Shown: positions 1 to 6,270 of the stretch, piece after piece
Layout of the letters: every line of letters begins with the position of its first letter
Position numbering within the stretch: the stretch's first letter is position 1
DNA from: Pseudomonadota bacterium
GTDB lineage: Bacteria > Pseudomonadota > Gammaproteobacteria > UBA4575
Direction of reading: 5' to 3'
Assembly: GCA_009839635.1 (NCBI GenBank)
Contig: VXPJ01000021.1
Location: 1-8,447 of the forward strand
Length of the DNA stretch: 8,447 nucleotides
Made by a program: the position numbers and the translations under genes
Notes under the pieces: generated by a model
The model's database searches: none
What the model saw: only the letters and a program-made list of their open reading frames with translations
Told to the model about the DNA's origin: nothing

Positions 1-1
1 G

Positions 2-562
2 TATTGTATCTATTGCACGGAAGATCAACGTAAGGTGTGGAAACAAAGTTTGATTGCACCACCGTTTGAGGCATTCCAAACTGGCTGCCTGCTTGCCGAT
101 GCCAAAGACGTGCAGTTGGACACAAAACAGCTCCCTGAGATCGAGGGGAAATGCATTCCTTGGCACTTTCTTTTTTGTCGATCCATGTTTGTGCGATACA
201 GGCCACAATACATCCCTCTGTCAAGAGCAGAGTTCGAGATGTCGGCCTGGATGTTTGTTGAGATAGCACGTGGCATGGAAGATGAGGGGCAAATTTCGGA
301 AAGGGATAATGTTGGGTGGAATGCACCCACAATCGACGACCTTAACCAGAATACGCAAGGAAATTTTGACAAAGAGGGTGTCCACCCAACCACTAGGGAA
401 GAATTGATGATGGTTATGTCGGATAAACACGAAGGTAGTAGCAATGTGGAATTTGACCGGGCATGGTTTCTCAGCCAGGGGATTCACCGCTTATTGGCGA
501 TCGATGTTCGGAATGAGCGTGGGTTTGGCGTGCAGGAAGAGCCTGACAATCAGAAAGCCTAG
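2..562 (+). CDS. Unrecognised protein, 3' part only (5' end outside window)
   Basis: The reading frame is open from the first bases of the window to a TAG at 560-562, so this is the C-terminal part (about 186 residues) of a longer protein. A GTG at 35 could serve as a start, but it has no good ribosome-binding site and the frame continues upstream. I do not recognise the family. Near the left edge the frame reads Tyr-Cys-Ile-Tyr-Cys, a CxxC pair that could be half of a zinc knuckle. A Cys-Ile-Pro-Trp-His stretch and a further Cys lie about 50-60 residues later, so metal binding is possible but unproven. The rest is soluble, acidic and rich in Met, Trp and Phe, with no membrane segment or signal peptide. 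It is convergent with the GIY-YIG gene, 158 bp apart. The codon use is unremarkable and AT-richer than the hipBA2 region. Confidence 0.5.
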   Translation, partial: YCIYCTEDQRKVWKQSLIAPPFEAFQTGCLLADAKDVQLDTKQLPEIEGKCIPWHFLFCRSMFVRYRPQYIPLSRAEFEMSAWMFVEIARGMEDEGQISERDNVGWNAPTIDDLNQNTQGNFDKEGVHPTTREELMMVMSDKHEGSSNVEFDRAWFLSQGIHRLLAIDVRNERGFGVQEEPDNQKA

Positions 563-674
563 TTGGGGCCTTATTACGGTCTGGAATACGATCTTGAAAT
601 TGGCTTCACAGCTTTGACTTTGGCAGTGGAATGCCTCAGTAGGCGTCGCGTTGTGAGCCTGTCATTTCAATACC

Positions 675-707
675 CTTCGTGTCAGGGGCTTACTACACCC
701 CACGAAG
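675..707. terminator. Hairpin between two convergent genes, possible bidirectional terminator
   Basis: CTTCGTG (675-681) and CACGAAG (701-707) are perfect inverted repeats. Inside them GGG can pair with CCC, giving a stem of about 10 bp with a small internal bulge and a 9-nt loop. It lies between the + strand stop at 562 and the - strand stop at 721, where a shared terminator is expected. Neither side has a run of T residues, so it is not a textbook rho-independent terminator. The rest of 563-720 shows nothing recognisable. Confidence 0.3.
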
Positions 708-720
708 TACTAAGGTAGTC

Positions 721-1584
721 TCACAAATCGATCTTATCGTTGACGAGCTGGAACTCAGAAATCCCCATCGTCTGGACATTGCGTCTGTTCTGCAAAACAG
801 CGGCAAAACATCTGATCAACATACGTTCAAGCTGTAATCGGAATACCCGTAGTTCTTTTGGCAAGACATCATATCGGTAATGATCCCAGTTTAAGATCGA
901 AGGATGTTTGTTGTGAAATCTCTGCACCAAATTATCAGCTTCCCCAATGTAAAAGAGCTTCTTCTTGGTATCGATTAACATGTAAATGACGTTCTCTGCT
1001 CCGATCTCGGCCTCGTATTCATCGCGAGGGCGCCAGTCCTGTTTGTGGATATTAATGGCATCTTTTTCGGACAATTCGTCGTCGATTCGCTTGAGTGCCG
1101 GCGAGTACGTGAGCCGTCGGAACAACTCGGGAAATGTTGGGATCTGGGTGTAGTGACTTGTCATGCGAACCATCTTCGATTCTTCGTCAAATTCGATATC
1201 AAGAAACTCCCAGAACGGGATATCTTCTTCAATATCAGTATCGGCGTCTGGTCGCAACCGATCCTCAATATCACGCATGAAACTCATGAGAAATGTTTCC
1301 TTCAACTCAGCCATCAAGTCATCACCAAACCACAGACGGTAGACTTTGTCGGCACGTTTCTTTGGCCAAGAGGACGTCACCTGTCCGATGTGCGACTTTT
1401 TGTTAAAGCTGATCGAGATGGATGATTCCAGATCCCCTTTACCTTTCAATTCTGGAAAGACGTTGTCGAGATTCCAGACCTTACATACCCACTTAGGGAT
1501 CGTCGTTACTTTGTGTAAAAACAACGAGGAGTCGACCTTTTTGCGCCACAGCGGGTGGTCGACATTGGTGCGTTCACGTTTCAT
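721..1584 (-). CDS. GIY-YIG nuclease-domain protein with a long unassigned N-terminal region
   Basis: A 287-residue protein with a C-terminal GIY-YIG endonuclease domain (about residues 196-270). The expected active-site residues are visible: Val-Ile-Tyr at 199-201 and Tyr-Ile-Gly at 212-214 in place of GIY and YIG, Arg222 in the first helix (LVQRFHNKH), Glu253 (QLERML) and Asn266. Their spacing resembles that of the UvrC N-terminal nuclease, so the domain is probably active and makes single metal-dependent cuts. Residues 1-195 are not a family I can name. They start with HPLWRKK and contain Trp-rich and Lys-rich stretches (IPKWVCKVW, SSWPKKRADK) followed by an acidic segment near 110-135. 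They could be a DNA-recognition domain, as in restriction enzymes or homing nucleases. No methyltransferase gene is visible nearby. The ATG at 1582-1584 has only a weak Shine-Dalgarno. The gene appears to have its own promoter, being 294 bp from hipA1. Confidence 0.8.
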   Translation of the reverse strand: MKRERTNVDHPLWRKKVDSSLFLHKVTTIPKWVCKVWNLDNVFPELKGKGDLESSISISFNKKSHIGQVTSSWPKKRADKVYRLWFGDDLMAELKETFLMSFMRDIEDRLRPDADTDIEEDIPFWEFLDIEFDEESKMVRMTSHYTQIPTFPELFRRLTYSPALKRIDDELSEKDAINIHKQDWRPRDEYEAEIGAENVIYMLIDTKKKLFYIGEADNLVQRFHNKHPSILNWDHYRYDVLPKELRVFRLQLERMLIRCFAAVLQNRRNVQTMGISEFQLVNDKIDL

Positions 1585-1878
1585 TTCGCATCACAGCCTA
1601 ATTCGTGCGTTTCCATCATGTCTCTTCGACAGCGGGTAGATGAGTCGCTAAGTATATGGGTGGCATTGTGGTGGCAGTTCGAGTCAACTCATTCATGAAT
1701 AGGGAGTTCGTAGATAACTGGTGAAGATTATAAAAATAAGTTTATCGCTAGCTTGTGGGGAGACCGATCTTATCTCGACAAACAATGTGAGCCAAGCTTC
1801 CAAAGTCGGTTCAATACAGAATGATTGCCGAACGATGCAAGTCGGGATGAGTGCCCCGAGTCATGGCCTGTCGGAAGC
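1585..1878. other. Intergenic region upstream of the GIY-YIG gene; no gene seen
   Basis: This stretch separates the hipA1 stop from the GIY-YIG start. I see no credible coding region; a short + strand frame at 1721-1909 looks random and runs into hipA1. On the minus strand there is a consensus TATAAT at 1727-1732, but no good -35 box at the right distance and it lies about 140 bp from the start codon. A perfect 10-bp palindrome, ATTCATGAAT, sits at 1691-1700. No terminator with a T-run is visible after hipA1. Confidence 0.4.
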
Positions 1879-3102
1879 CTATGCAGGATATTCAATCGCG
1901 GTTGCATAGACCGCGATGTCGGCAGCGGTCATACCGAGTCGCCTCGCACAAGACTTCCAGTTGTTCACAGCTACTGCAACTTCATCGAGGATGGTGTTGG
2001 CTTGGTTGTCCTTCAACGCAAAATTTGAGGCAGCGGCGCGAGCCATTTCGAGATTCGCCTCCGGTCCCTCATCGGAGATCCAGGTCGTCAGTTCACGAAC
2101 TTTCTCGACTCGTGGCACGGGATTGAGGTCATAGGCCGGCGACAGTCGCCATTGGTTGTTGCAGTCATACAGGAACCCGTGGTTGCGCAGATGATCATCC
2201 AGGTTGCTGACCACCACATTGAATACGATGCGACGCCACAGCTCATGCAAATCCTCGATCGGCGAACTTGAGTGCATCCGGATAACCTCTGCGATATCCG
2301 TGTACGTGGCCTGATCGCCGTCAACAAGCCCCAAAAGGCTCATGGCAGAGAGGAACGGGATGCGCAGATCCCCGTCCCGATCAAATCGTGTGATCAGGGA
2401 TACCGGCCGACCAGCTACATCCTGAAGCGTTGCCTCGGCAACATTGATACCAGCAGCCGCGGCCAGCCGCATGGCCAATACCTCACCATGCGGGATGCTG
2501 CGATCATCGTCGTGCTTCGGGAACTTTGCGATTGACAGGCGACCATCATTGTCGACGACGGCCGATTTTGGACGTGCACCACCAAGTGGAGACCCCTCGT
2601 TCAGGAGAAGCTTCAGATCCTCTGCAGTTTCAGTGTTTGACTGTACTGCATCGGCCGCATTGACCAGCGCTGGTAACCGAATTAATGGAGGTACGCGGTA
2701 CTGGCCAATGGGATGGTCGAAGGTTTCCTCTCCTTCTCGCCGGTATCGCAGCGCGCCGATCCGCGTTTGATCGGTAATGGCAACCAGATAGTCGATCTCG
2801 GACAAGGTATGTACCTCGCCAGCTTTATGAAACGCACGCTTGATTAGCTGTTGACCCCATCGATCGGGCGCGGTATCGCGCAAAGCTCCAGGCAACGCTG
2901 ATTTTTCAGACCTGGTATAGATCGACCCTCGTTCGAGTGGCAGGTTCGCAGGATCAAGTGCGAATGCATCAGCCCGCTTGAGCCATTCATCCGCGTATTC
3001 AAAGACAGAACTTTGCCCGCGTCGTTTGACAATGTAGTGACAGTGACCAACAAGGTGCGTCTGCCCATTGTGGTCAACAAAGACCTCGAGGGTATCCGTC
3101 AT
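1879..3102 (-). CDS. hipA: HipA-family Ser/Thr kinase toxin (operon 1)
   Basis: A 407-residue HipA-like protein kinase, the toxin of a type II toxin-antitoxin pair. In E. coli the homologue phosphorylates glutamyl-tRNA synthetase; the target here is unknown. Visible landmarks are: an N-terminal HipA subdomain (about 1-110, with LRDTAPDRWGQQLI near 74-87); the glycine-rich nucleotide loop GSPLGGARPK (170-179), where Ser171 is a candidate autophosphorylation site; the ATP-binding lysine Lys193 in IAKFP; Glu207; the catalytic loop with Asp302, His304 and Asn307 (pattern N-x-D-x-H-x-x-N); and the metal-binding Asp325 in SPAYDLNP. All key kinase residues are present and the length is normal. The ATG overlaps the hipB1 stop as ATGA, which implies translational coupling and explains the weak Shine-Dalgarno. 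It is strongly divergent from hipA2, so it is a separate subfamily. Confidence 0.93.
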   Translation of the reverse strand: MTDTLEVFVDHNGQTHLVGHCHYIVKRRGQSSVFEYADEWLKRADAFALDPANLPLERGSIYTRSEKSALPGALRDTAPDRWGQQLIKRAFHKAGEVHTLSEIDYLVAITDQTRIGALRYRREGEETFDHPIGQYRVPPLIRLPALVNAADAVQSNTETAEDLKLLLNEGSPLGGARPKSAVVDNDGRLSIAKFPKHDDDRSIPHGEVLAMRLAAAAGINVAEATLQDVAGRPVSLITRFDRDGDLRIPFLSAMSLLGLVDGDQATYTDIAEVIRMHSSSPIEDLHELWRRIVFNVVVSNLDDHLRNHGFLYDCNNQWRLSPAYDLNPVPRVEKVRELTTWISDEGPEANLEMARAAASNFALKDNQANTILDEVAVAVNNWKSCARRLGMTAADIAVYATAIEYPA

Positions 3103-3434
3103 GGCGATTTATGGGACCAGCGGCGTGCTCGCACCTTCCTAGGCAGCCGTTCCTCATCGATATCCAGTCCGAGGGAATCGATGCGACGATCGGCGGTCTG
3201 TGCGAGCCCTTCTGTGAGCCCTAGGATGGCCAGTACCGTGGCATAGACCCCCATGGAGACGGAGGGGTCGCCATGTTCAACCTTATAGAGCGTGCCACGG
3301 CTGATGAATGCACGCTCAGCCATCGAGACCGTGGAGATGCGGCGTTTTTTACGCGCAACAGCGATATCCTCGCCAAGTTTGACGAGAGAATTTCTAGCAG
3401 TTCTAGGAAGCGTTCGTGTAGCTAGTGTTTTCAT
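3099..3434 (-). CDS. hipB: HipB-like HTH antitoxin (operon 1)
   Basis: A 111-residue XRE-type helix-turn-helix protein, the expected antitoxin and autorepressor for hipA1. The HTH spans about residues 20-75 (LGEDIAVARKKRR, then AERAFISRGTLYKVEHGDPSVSM). The end (DEERLPRKVRARRW) is the basic tail common in this HipB group; in E. coli HipB a C-terminal Trp docks on HipA, and Trp107 here might do likewise. The frame is open up to 3560, but the ATG at 3432-3434 is preferred. The extra upstream residues would be encoded by the promoter and operator, and the shorter form matches the family length. It overlaps hipA1 by 4 bp. Confidence 0.9.
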   Translation of the reverse strand: MKTLATRTLPRTARNSLVKLGEDIAVARKKRRISTVSMAERAFISRGTLYKVEHGDPSVSMGVYATVLAILGLTEGLAQTADRRIDSLGLDIDEERLPRKVRARRWSHKSP

Positions 3435-3443
3435 AGTCTGTCT

Positions 3444-3470
3444 TATATTATATACAATATAGTATATTAT
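3444..3470 (-). promoter_or_regulatory. Predicted HipB1 operator: AT-rich inverted and direct repeats
   Basis: ATATAC (3450-3455) and GTATAT (3462-3467) form a perfect inverted repeat with a 6-bp spacer, which extends with one mismatch to 3447-3470. The word TATATTAT also occurs twice as direct repeats 19 bp apart (3444-3451 and 3463-3470), about two helical turns. The position between the predicted transcription start and the hipB1 ATG suits autorepression by HipB. Low sequence complexity makes chance repeats more likely, so this is moderate evidence. Confidence 0.45.
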
Positions 3471-3477
3471 TGATTTA

Positions 3478-3505
3478 AATATAATACAAATTGGCCTATA
3501 GTCAA
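3478..3505 (-). promoter_or_regulatory. Predicted sigma70-type promoter of hipBA operon 1
   Basis: Read on the minus strand, TTGACT (3500-3505) and TATATT (3478-3483) are separated by 16 bp, one mismatch each from the -35 and -10 consensus. Transcription would start near 3471, leaving a leader of about 37 nt before the hipB1 ATG. The predicted operator lies just downstream of the start point. Confidence 0.55.
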
Positions 3506-3788
3506 GAGACCTCAAACTAGTTGACCCAATGTGGACACGACTACATAGTGAGTTTTCCAACTTGCACTACAGTAGATGGTTGACTAGATGGAATTAAGAA
3601 ATCCTGACCCTTTGGTGACGACGCTATAACTTAGAAAAACTTCACGGCGCTGTGTCGTGATCTGGCCAGAGTGCGTTATCTAGATCGATTCAGTGACGAC
3701 CACCCTCAAGGTCGTGGCCTTTAAAAGCACGGTGGCCTAAGAATGCATTAGACATTTCTTAATTTGTCCAGGGCTTATGTATAGTCAC
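3506..3788. other. Intergenic region between GNAT gene and hipB1; no gene seen
   Basis: No credible reading frame is visible. Two weak hairpins could end the GNAT-hipBA2 transcript on the minus strand: ACGACC/GGTCGT around 3697-3716 and an AT-rich TAAGAATG/CATTTCTTA stem around 3738-3763. Neither is followed by a good T-run. I checked for integron attC-like sites because GNAT genes are common cassettes, and found none convincing. Confidence 0.35.
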
Positions 3789-4271
3789 TCAAGCCATTTT
3801 AAACATCACAATGGCATCCACATATCCTTCGCTTGGATGGTTGAACGCCTTGGGCAATCTCCCAACAGCTTCAAATCCAAGCTTGCTCCACAACCGAACA
3901 GCGCCTTCGTTCGTAGATGCAACGAAGTTGTACTGCATCGCCTTGTAACCCAGCTCAACGGCAACTTTCTGCGAGTGCTCACACATGGCGGTCGCAAGGC
4001 CTTGGCCTCTTGCTTCGGAGGACACCATGTATCCGCAGTTGCAAACATGATCGCCAGGACCTGATATGTTGGTCTTGATGTAGTAGGAGCCGAGAACTTT
4101 GTGGTCGTCTTCGATTACAAACGTTTTTCTCGGCGCGTAAATCCAGAGCTTCAACGCCTCTTCTTTGGAGGTATCTCGTGGATAGCAAAACGTATCGCCC
4201 GCGGATACGACCTCATGAAAGATTGGCCAGATTTCATCGAAGTCTTTTTCCGTTGCTTCTCTGATGTTCAT
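3789..4271 (-). CDS. GNAT-family N-acetyltransferase
   Basis: A 160-residue, single-domain GNAT acetyltransferase, which transfers acetyl from acetyl-CoA to an amine; the substrate cannot be read from sequence. It opens with the usual MNIREATEKDFDEI strand-helix. It contains the acetyl-CoA pyrophosphate-binding motif A, EARGQGLA (Arg88-x-x-Gly91-x-Ala93), and ends with a typical NEGAVRLWSKLGF motif B (121-133). It resembles general small-molecule or protein acetyltransferases more than the TacT/AtaT toxins, and there is no RHH antitoxin beside it. Its ATG lies 4 bp after the hipA2 stop, so it is most likely co-transcribed as the third gene of hipBA operon 2. No strong Shine-Dalgarno is present, which fits coupling. 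It is AT-richer than hipA2, suggesting a separate origin. Confidence 0.9.
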   Translation of the reverse strand: MNIREATEKDFDEIWPIFHEVVSAGDTFCYPRDTSKEEALKLWIYAPRKTFVIEDDHKVLGSYYIKTNISGPGDHVCNCGYMVSSEARGQGLATAMCEHSQKVAVELGYKAMQYNFVASTNEGAVRLWSKLGFEAVGRLPKAFNHPSEGYVDAIVMFKMA

Positions 4272-4275
4272 TTAG

Positions 4276-5493
4276 CTATACCATCGGGATCTTCTTGATG
4301 TGTGAGTCGATAGCGTCAATCACGTCCTGCGTCAAGGGCAAGTGGTTCTTTTCAGCTTGCCAGTACTGATGGAACAAGGCGACCGTTTCCCGAGCCGTAT
4401 CAAGGACCAGCCTTTCCGGCAAGCGTGCCTTCGCAGCAAGATGCGATAACTCGTCCTCGGTGAATTCATCGAAACGCTTGGTGCGACTGACTTTCAGTGC
4501 GGCTTGGTCATAGGGAAGGTAGGCAATTGTCGAAACAAAGTCGTAAGCGGGTGCCAAGGCAGCACGGCGCTGGTCCGGATAGATCAGCGACCAGTTCTTG
4601 AGGTGCATGTCGCCATTGCCAATCAGCGTGTTGAACGTCAATCGCCGGATGAACTCACCAATGTCGTTCAAGGTGCCTTCCGCGCCGATGACTCTGGCGA
4701 TGCTGCGGGTACTGCCCTTGTTGTACTTGGCTTCGGGATAGACACCGAAGACCTGTGCGAAATCCTCGATGTGCTCGCCCCTGCCGTCCGGGAGCCGGTC
4801 AAAGCGCTCGATGACAAGTGCCTGTCCCTTGAGTCTACCTAAGCCTTCGGGCAGGTTATCAATCGCATCGATGTCGACCAGGTCCAGTGCCGGTACATCC
4901 ATGCCAAGCAGGCGGGCCAGTGTCATCATCGAGTACTCGTTCTCCGGTACGCCTTCGAATTCAAGTGAAGGCAGCTTGATGATCCAGGAGCCGCCGATAC
5001 CTTTTGCCGGGATGCTCAGCCCCGAACGCATTTCCCCGAGTGCCGAGAACTTGAGTTGCACACCGGCCAAAGAAAAGCGCAACGCCCGGGCATGGTGTTC
5101 CCGCCCGTCGTGCTCACCTTCATCGGTCTGCAGTGGCCAGTCATCACCCTCGGCTGAACGGATCGTGATCGCACCGGACAGATCACCACCCAAGGCCCAA
5201 AGCAGGAAAAACTCCCGCTTGGAGTCGACCCCGGCCAGCCGGGCCAGATACGTGCGCATGCGACCCTCCGGCAACAGATTGGAAAAAAATGGCATCACCC
5301 TCGTCTGATACGACGGGAATTCCGTTATCAACTGTCCGAACTGGTCCTTGAAGCCAAGCCCGAGCACGGCCCGGTTCTCATCCTGTATATAGTCGTCATG
5401 GAAGGTGAAGAGTGTGCGATCCCCCTGTACCCGGGTCAGCGTCCCGACCGGCACCCCGTAGAGCAGGACCTCGAGGGCCGTGACATCAGCCAT
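4276..5493 (-). CDS. hipA: HipA-family Ser/Thr kinase toxin (operon 2)
   Basis: A 405-residue HipA kinase from a different subfamily than hipA1. The N-terminal subdomain (about 1-110) includes a HipA-typical SNLLPEGRMR (71-80). The nucleotide loop FSLAGVQLKF (140-149) puts Ser141 where E. coli HipA has its autophosphorylated Ser150. Further landmarks are Lys173 in IIKLP, the ENEYSMM helix (184-190), the catalytic loop GNGDMHLKN with Asp295, His297 and Asn300, and Asp318 in APAYDF. All catalytic residues are intact. The frame is open up to 5595, but the ATG at 5491-5493 is chosen because it overlaps the hipB2 stop by 8 bp (ATGGCTGA), begins at a sensible HipA N-terminus, and avoids a long overlap with hipB2. 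An ATG two codons earlier (5497-5499) is an alternative. The gene is GC-rich and is followed after 4 bp by the GNAT gene. Confidence 0.93.
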   Translation of the reverse strand: MADVTALEVLLYGVPVGTLTRVQGDRTLFTFHDDYIQDENRAVLGLGFKDQFGQLITEFPSYQTRVMPFFSNLLPEGRMRTYLARLAGVDSKREFFLLWALGGDLSGAITIRSAEGDDWPLQTDEGEHDGREHHARALRFSLAGVQLKFSALGEMRSGLSIPAKGIGGSWIIKLPSLEFEGVPENEYSMMTLARLLGMDVPALDLVDIDAIDNLPEGLGRLKGQALVIERFDRLPDGRGEHIEDFAQVFGVYPEAKYNKGSTRSIARVIGAEGTLNDIGEFIRRLTFNTLIGNGDMHLKNWSLIYPDQRRAALAPAYDFVSTIAYLPYDQAALKVSRTKRFDEFTEDELSHLAAKARLPERLVLDTARETVALFHQYWQAEKNHLPLTQDVIDAIDSHIKKIPMV

Positions 5494-6082
5494 CCACATC
5501 CTCGTCCAGACGATAGGCAGGAAGCGCGGGCAAATCTTCCTGTAGCGCGTCGCCTCCATGGGCCAGCTCATTGCGAAGGCTGCGGACCCGCTCAAACGCT
5601 GCCTTCAGTGAAACCGTGCGTGTACGGTCATGGGCATACTCCTCCACCAACGCCTCCACCGACCGGATCACGGCAAGACTGGCCTGCGGAATCCGCACGT
5701 TTGCCAGCTCGTTCACCTGACGTTGCATCTGGGCAAGCTCGGACAGGGTGGGGTACTTTTGGACAAGGCGGGCAATCCTGGTCTGCAGCCGGTCCAGCTC
5801 CTTGGGTTTCCTGAAGGTGTACCCATCGTCAAGGCCCTCCGCATTGCGCACCAGCGCCTGCACGGCCGGGACGCTCTTGCGGGGCACGAGCATGATCTCC
5901 AAACCCAACACGCGGGCCAGTTCGACCAGACTCGATATGCGTAGGTCCACCGTCCCGTTCTCGATTTTCGAGATGTGTCCCTGGGGTACGCTGGCCTGGA
6001 TGCTGAGCGTTCGCTGGCTAAGCGCCTGTGCCTCCCGGGCGCGCTTGAGCACCTGAGTAATCTGTTCGGTAGTATAGGCCAT
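5486..6082 (-). CDS. hipB: HipB-like HTH antitoxin with a long C-terminal extension (operon 2)
   Basis: A 198-residue protein, about twice the usual HipB length. Residues 8-65 are a clear XRE-type helix-turn-helix (LKRAREAQALSQRTLSIQA, then VPQGHISKIENGTVDLRISSL), expected to bind its own promoter and HipA2. Residues 70-198 are an extra, mainly helical region. It contains a charged, coiled-coil-like stretch (about 92-130) and then a helix ending in RSLRNELAHGG. The Arg170-Asn171-x3-His175 motif resembles the R-N-x3-H signature of HEPN RNase domains; the similarity is only a motif and may be chance. The ATG at 6080-6082 is supported by an AAGG Shine-Dalgarno 7 nt upstream (complement at 6090-6093). 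Its stop overlaps the hipA2 start by 8 bp. Confidence 0.9.
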   Translation of the reverse strand: MAYTTEQITQVLKRAREAQALSQRTLSIQASVPQGHISKIENGTVDLRISSLVELARVLGLEIMLVPRKSVPAVQALVRNAEGLDDGYTFRKPKELDRLQTRIARLVQKYPTLSELAQMQRQVNELANVRIPQASLAVIRSVEALVEEYAHDRTRTVSLKAAFERVRSLRNELAHGGDALQEDLPALPAYRLDEDVDG

Positions 6083-6100
6083 AGTAATACCTTATTCTAA

Positions 6101-6200
6101 ATAATATATATGGGATAATATATTTTACTAGATTAAATCTGGATTCCCATTCTGTAAATAATATATAAATACTAGTTAAGTAAATTTGATTATATATTAT
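6101..6200 (-). promoter_or_regulatory. AT-rich promoter/operator region of hipBA operon 2 with repeated ATAATATAT
   Basis: The 9-base word ATAATATAT occurs at 6101-6109, 6115-6123 and 6158-6166, with an inverted copy (ATATATTAT) at 6192-6200. This region lies directly upstream of hipB2 and also within the divergent region of the SOUL gene. On the minus strand TTTACA (around 6152-6157) could be a -35 box, but no strong -10 stands at the correct distance, so the exact promoter is unclear. The repeats are candidate HipB2 binding sites. The region is so AT-rich that some repetition is expected by chance. Confidence 0.4.
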
Positions 6201-6217
6201 CATAGATCATTTCAAAA

Positions 6218-6241
6218 CCCGGTGTCAGATATACACCCGGG
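6218..6241 (+). other. Hairpin in the SOUL gene leader
   Basis: CCCGGTGT (6218-6225) pairs with ACACCCGGG (6233-6241) with a single bulged base and a 7-nt loop. It lies about 30 nt before the SOUL start codon and does not cover the ribosome-binding site. It is not followed by a T-run. Its role is unknown; it could shape the leader or insulate it from the divergent promoter. Confidence 0.25.
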
Positions 6242-6258
6242 ACCAGAACACCCCCTGC

Positions 6259-6265
6259 GAGGAGG
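6259..6265 (+). promoter_or_regulatory. Strong ribosome-binding site of the SOUL gene
   Basis: GAGGAGG, close to a perfect anti-16S match, sits 5 nt before the ATG at 6271 and fixes that start. Confidence 0.8.
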
Positions 6266-6270
6266 CATGC

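Noticed and set aside
1721..1909. 62-codon + strand frame between the GIY-YIG and hipA1 genes
   Set aside because: It starts at a GTG without a ribosome-binding site, runs antisense into the hipA1 3' end and has no recognisable features.
3435..3560. Longer hipB1 starting at 3560
   Set aside because: The added residues would be encoded by the predicted promoter and operator and look unlike protein of this family. The ATG at 3434 gives the normal HipB length.
3690..3790. Integron attC site next to the GNAT gene
   Set aside because: No paired RYYYAAC/GTTRRRY core sites with the expected imperfect symmetry; only weak AT-rich stems are present.
5494..5595. Longer hipA2 starting at 5595
   Set aside because: It would overlap hipB2 by over 100 bp. 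The start at 5493 gives a compact 8-bp overlap and a normal HipA N-terminus.
5398..6056. Several + strand open frames opposite hipB2 and hipA2
   Set aside because: They are antisense shadows of GC-rich coding DNA, with Pro/Arg/Ser-rich products and no ribosome-binding sites.
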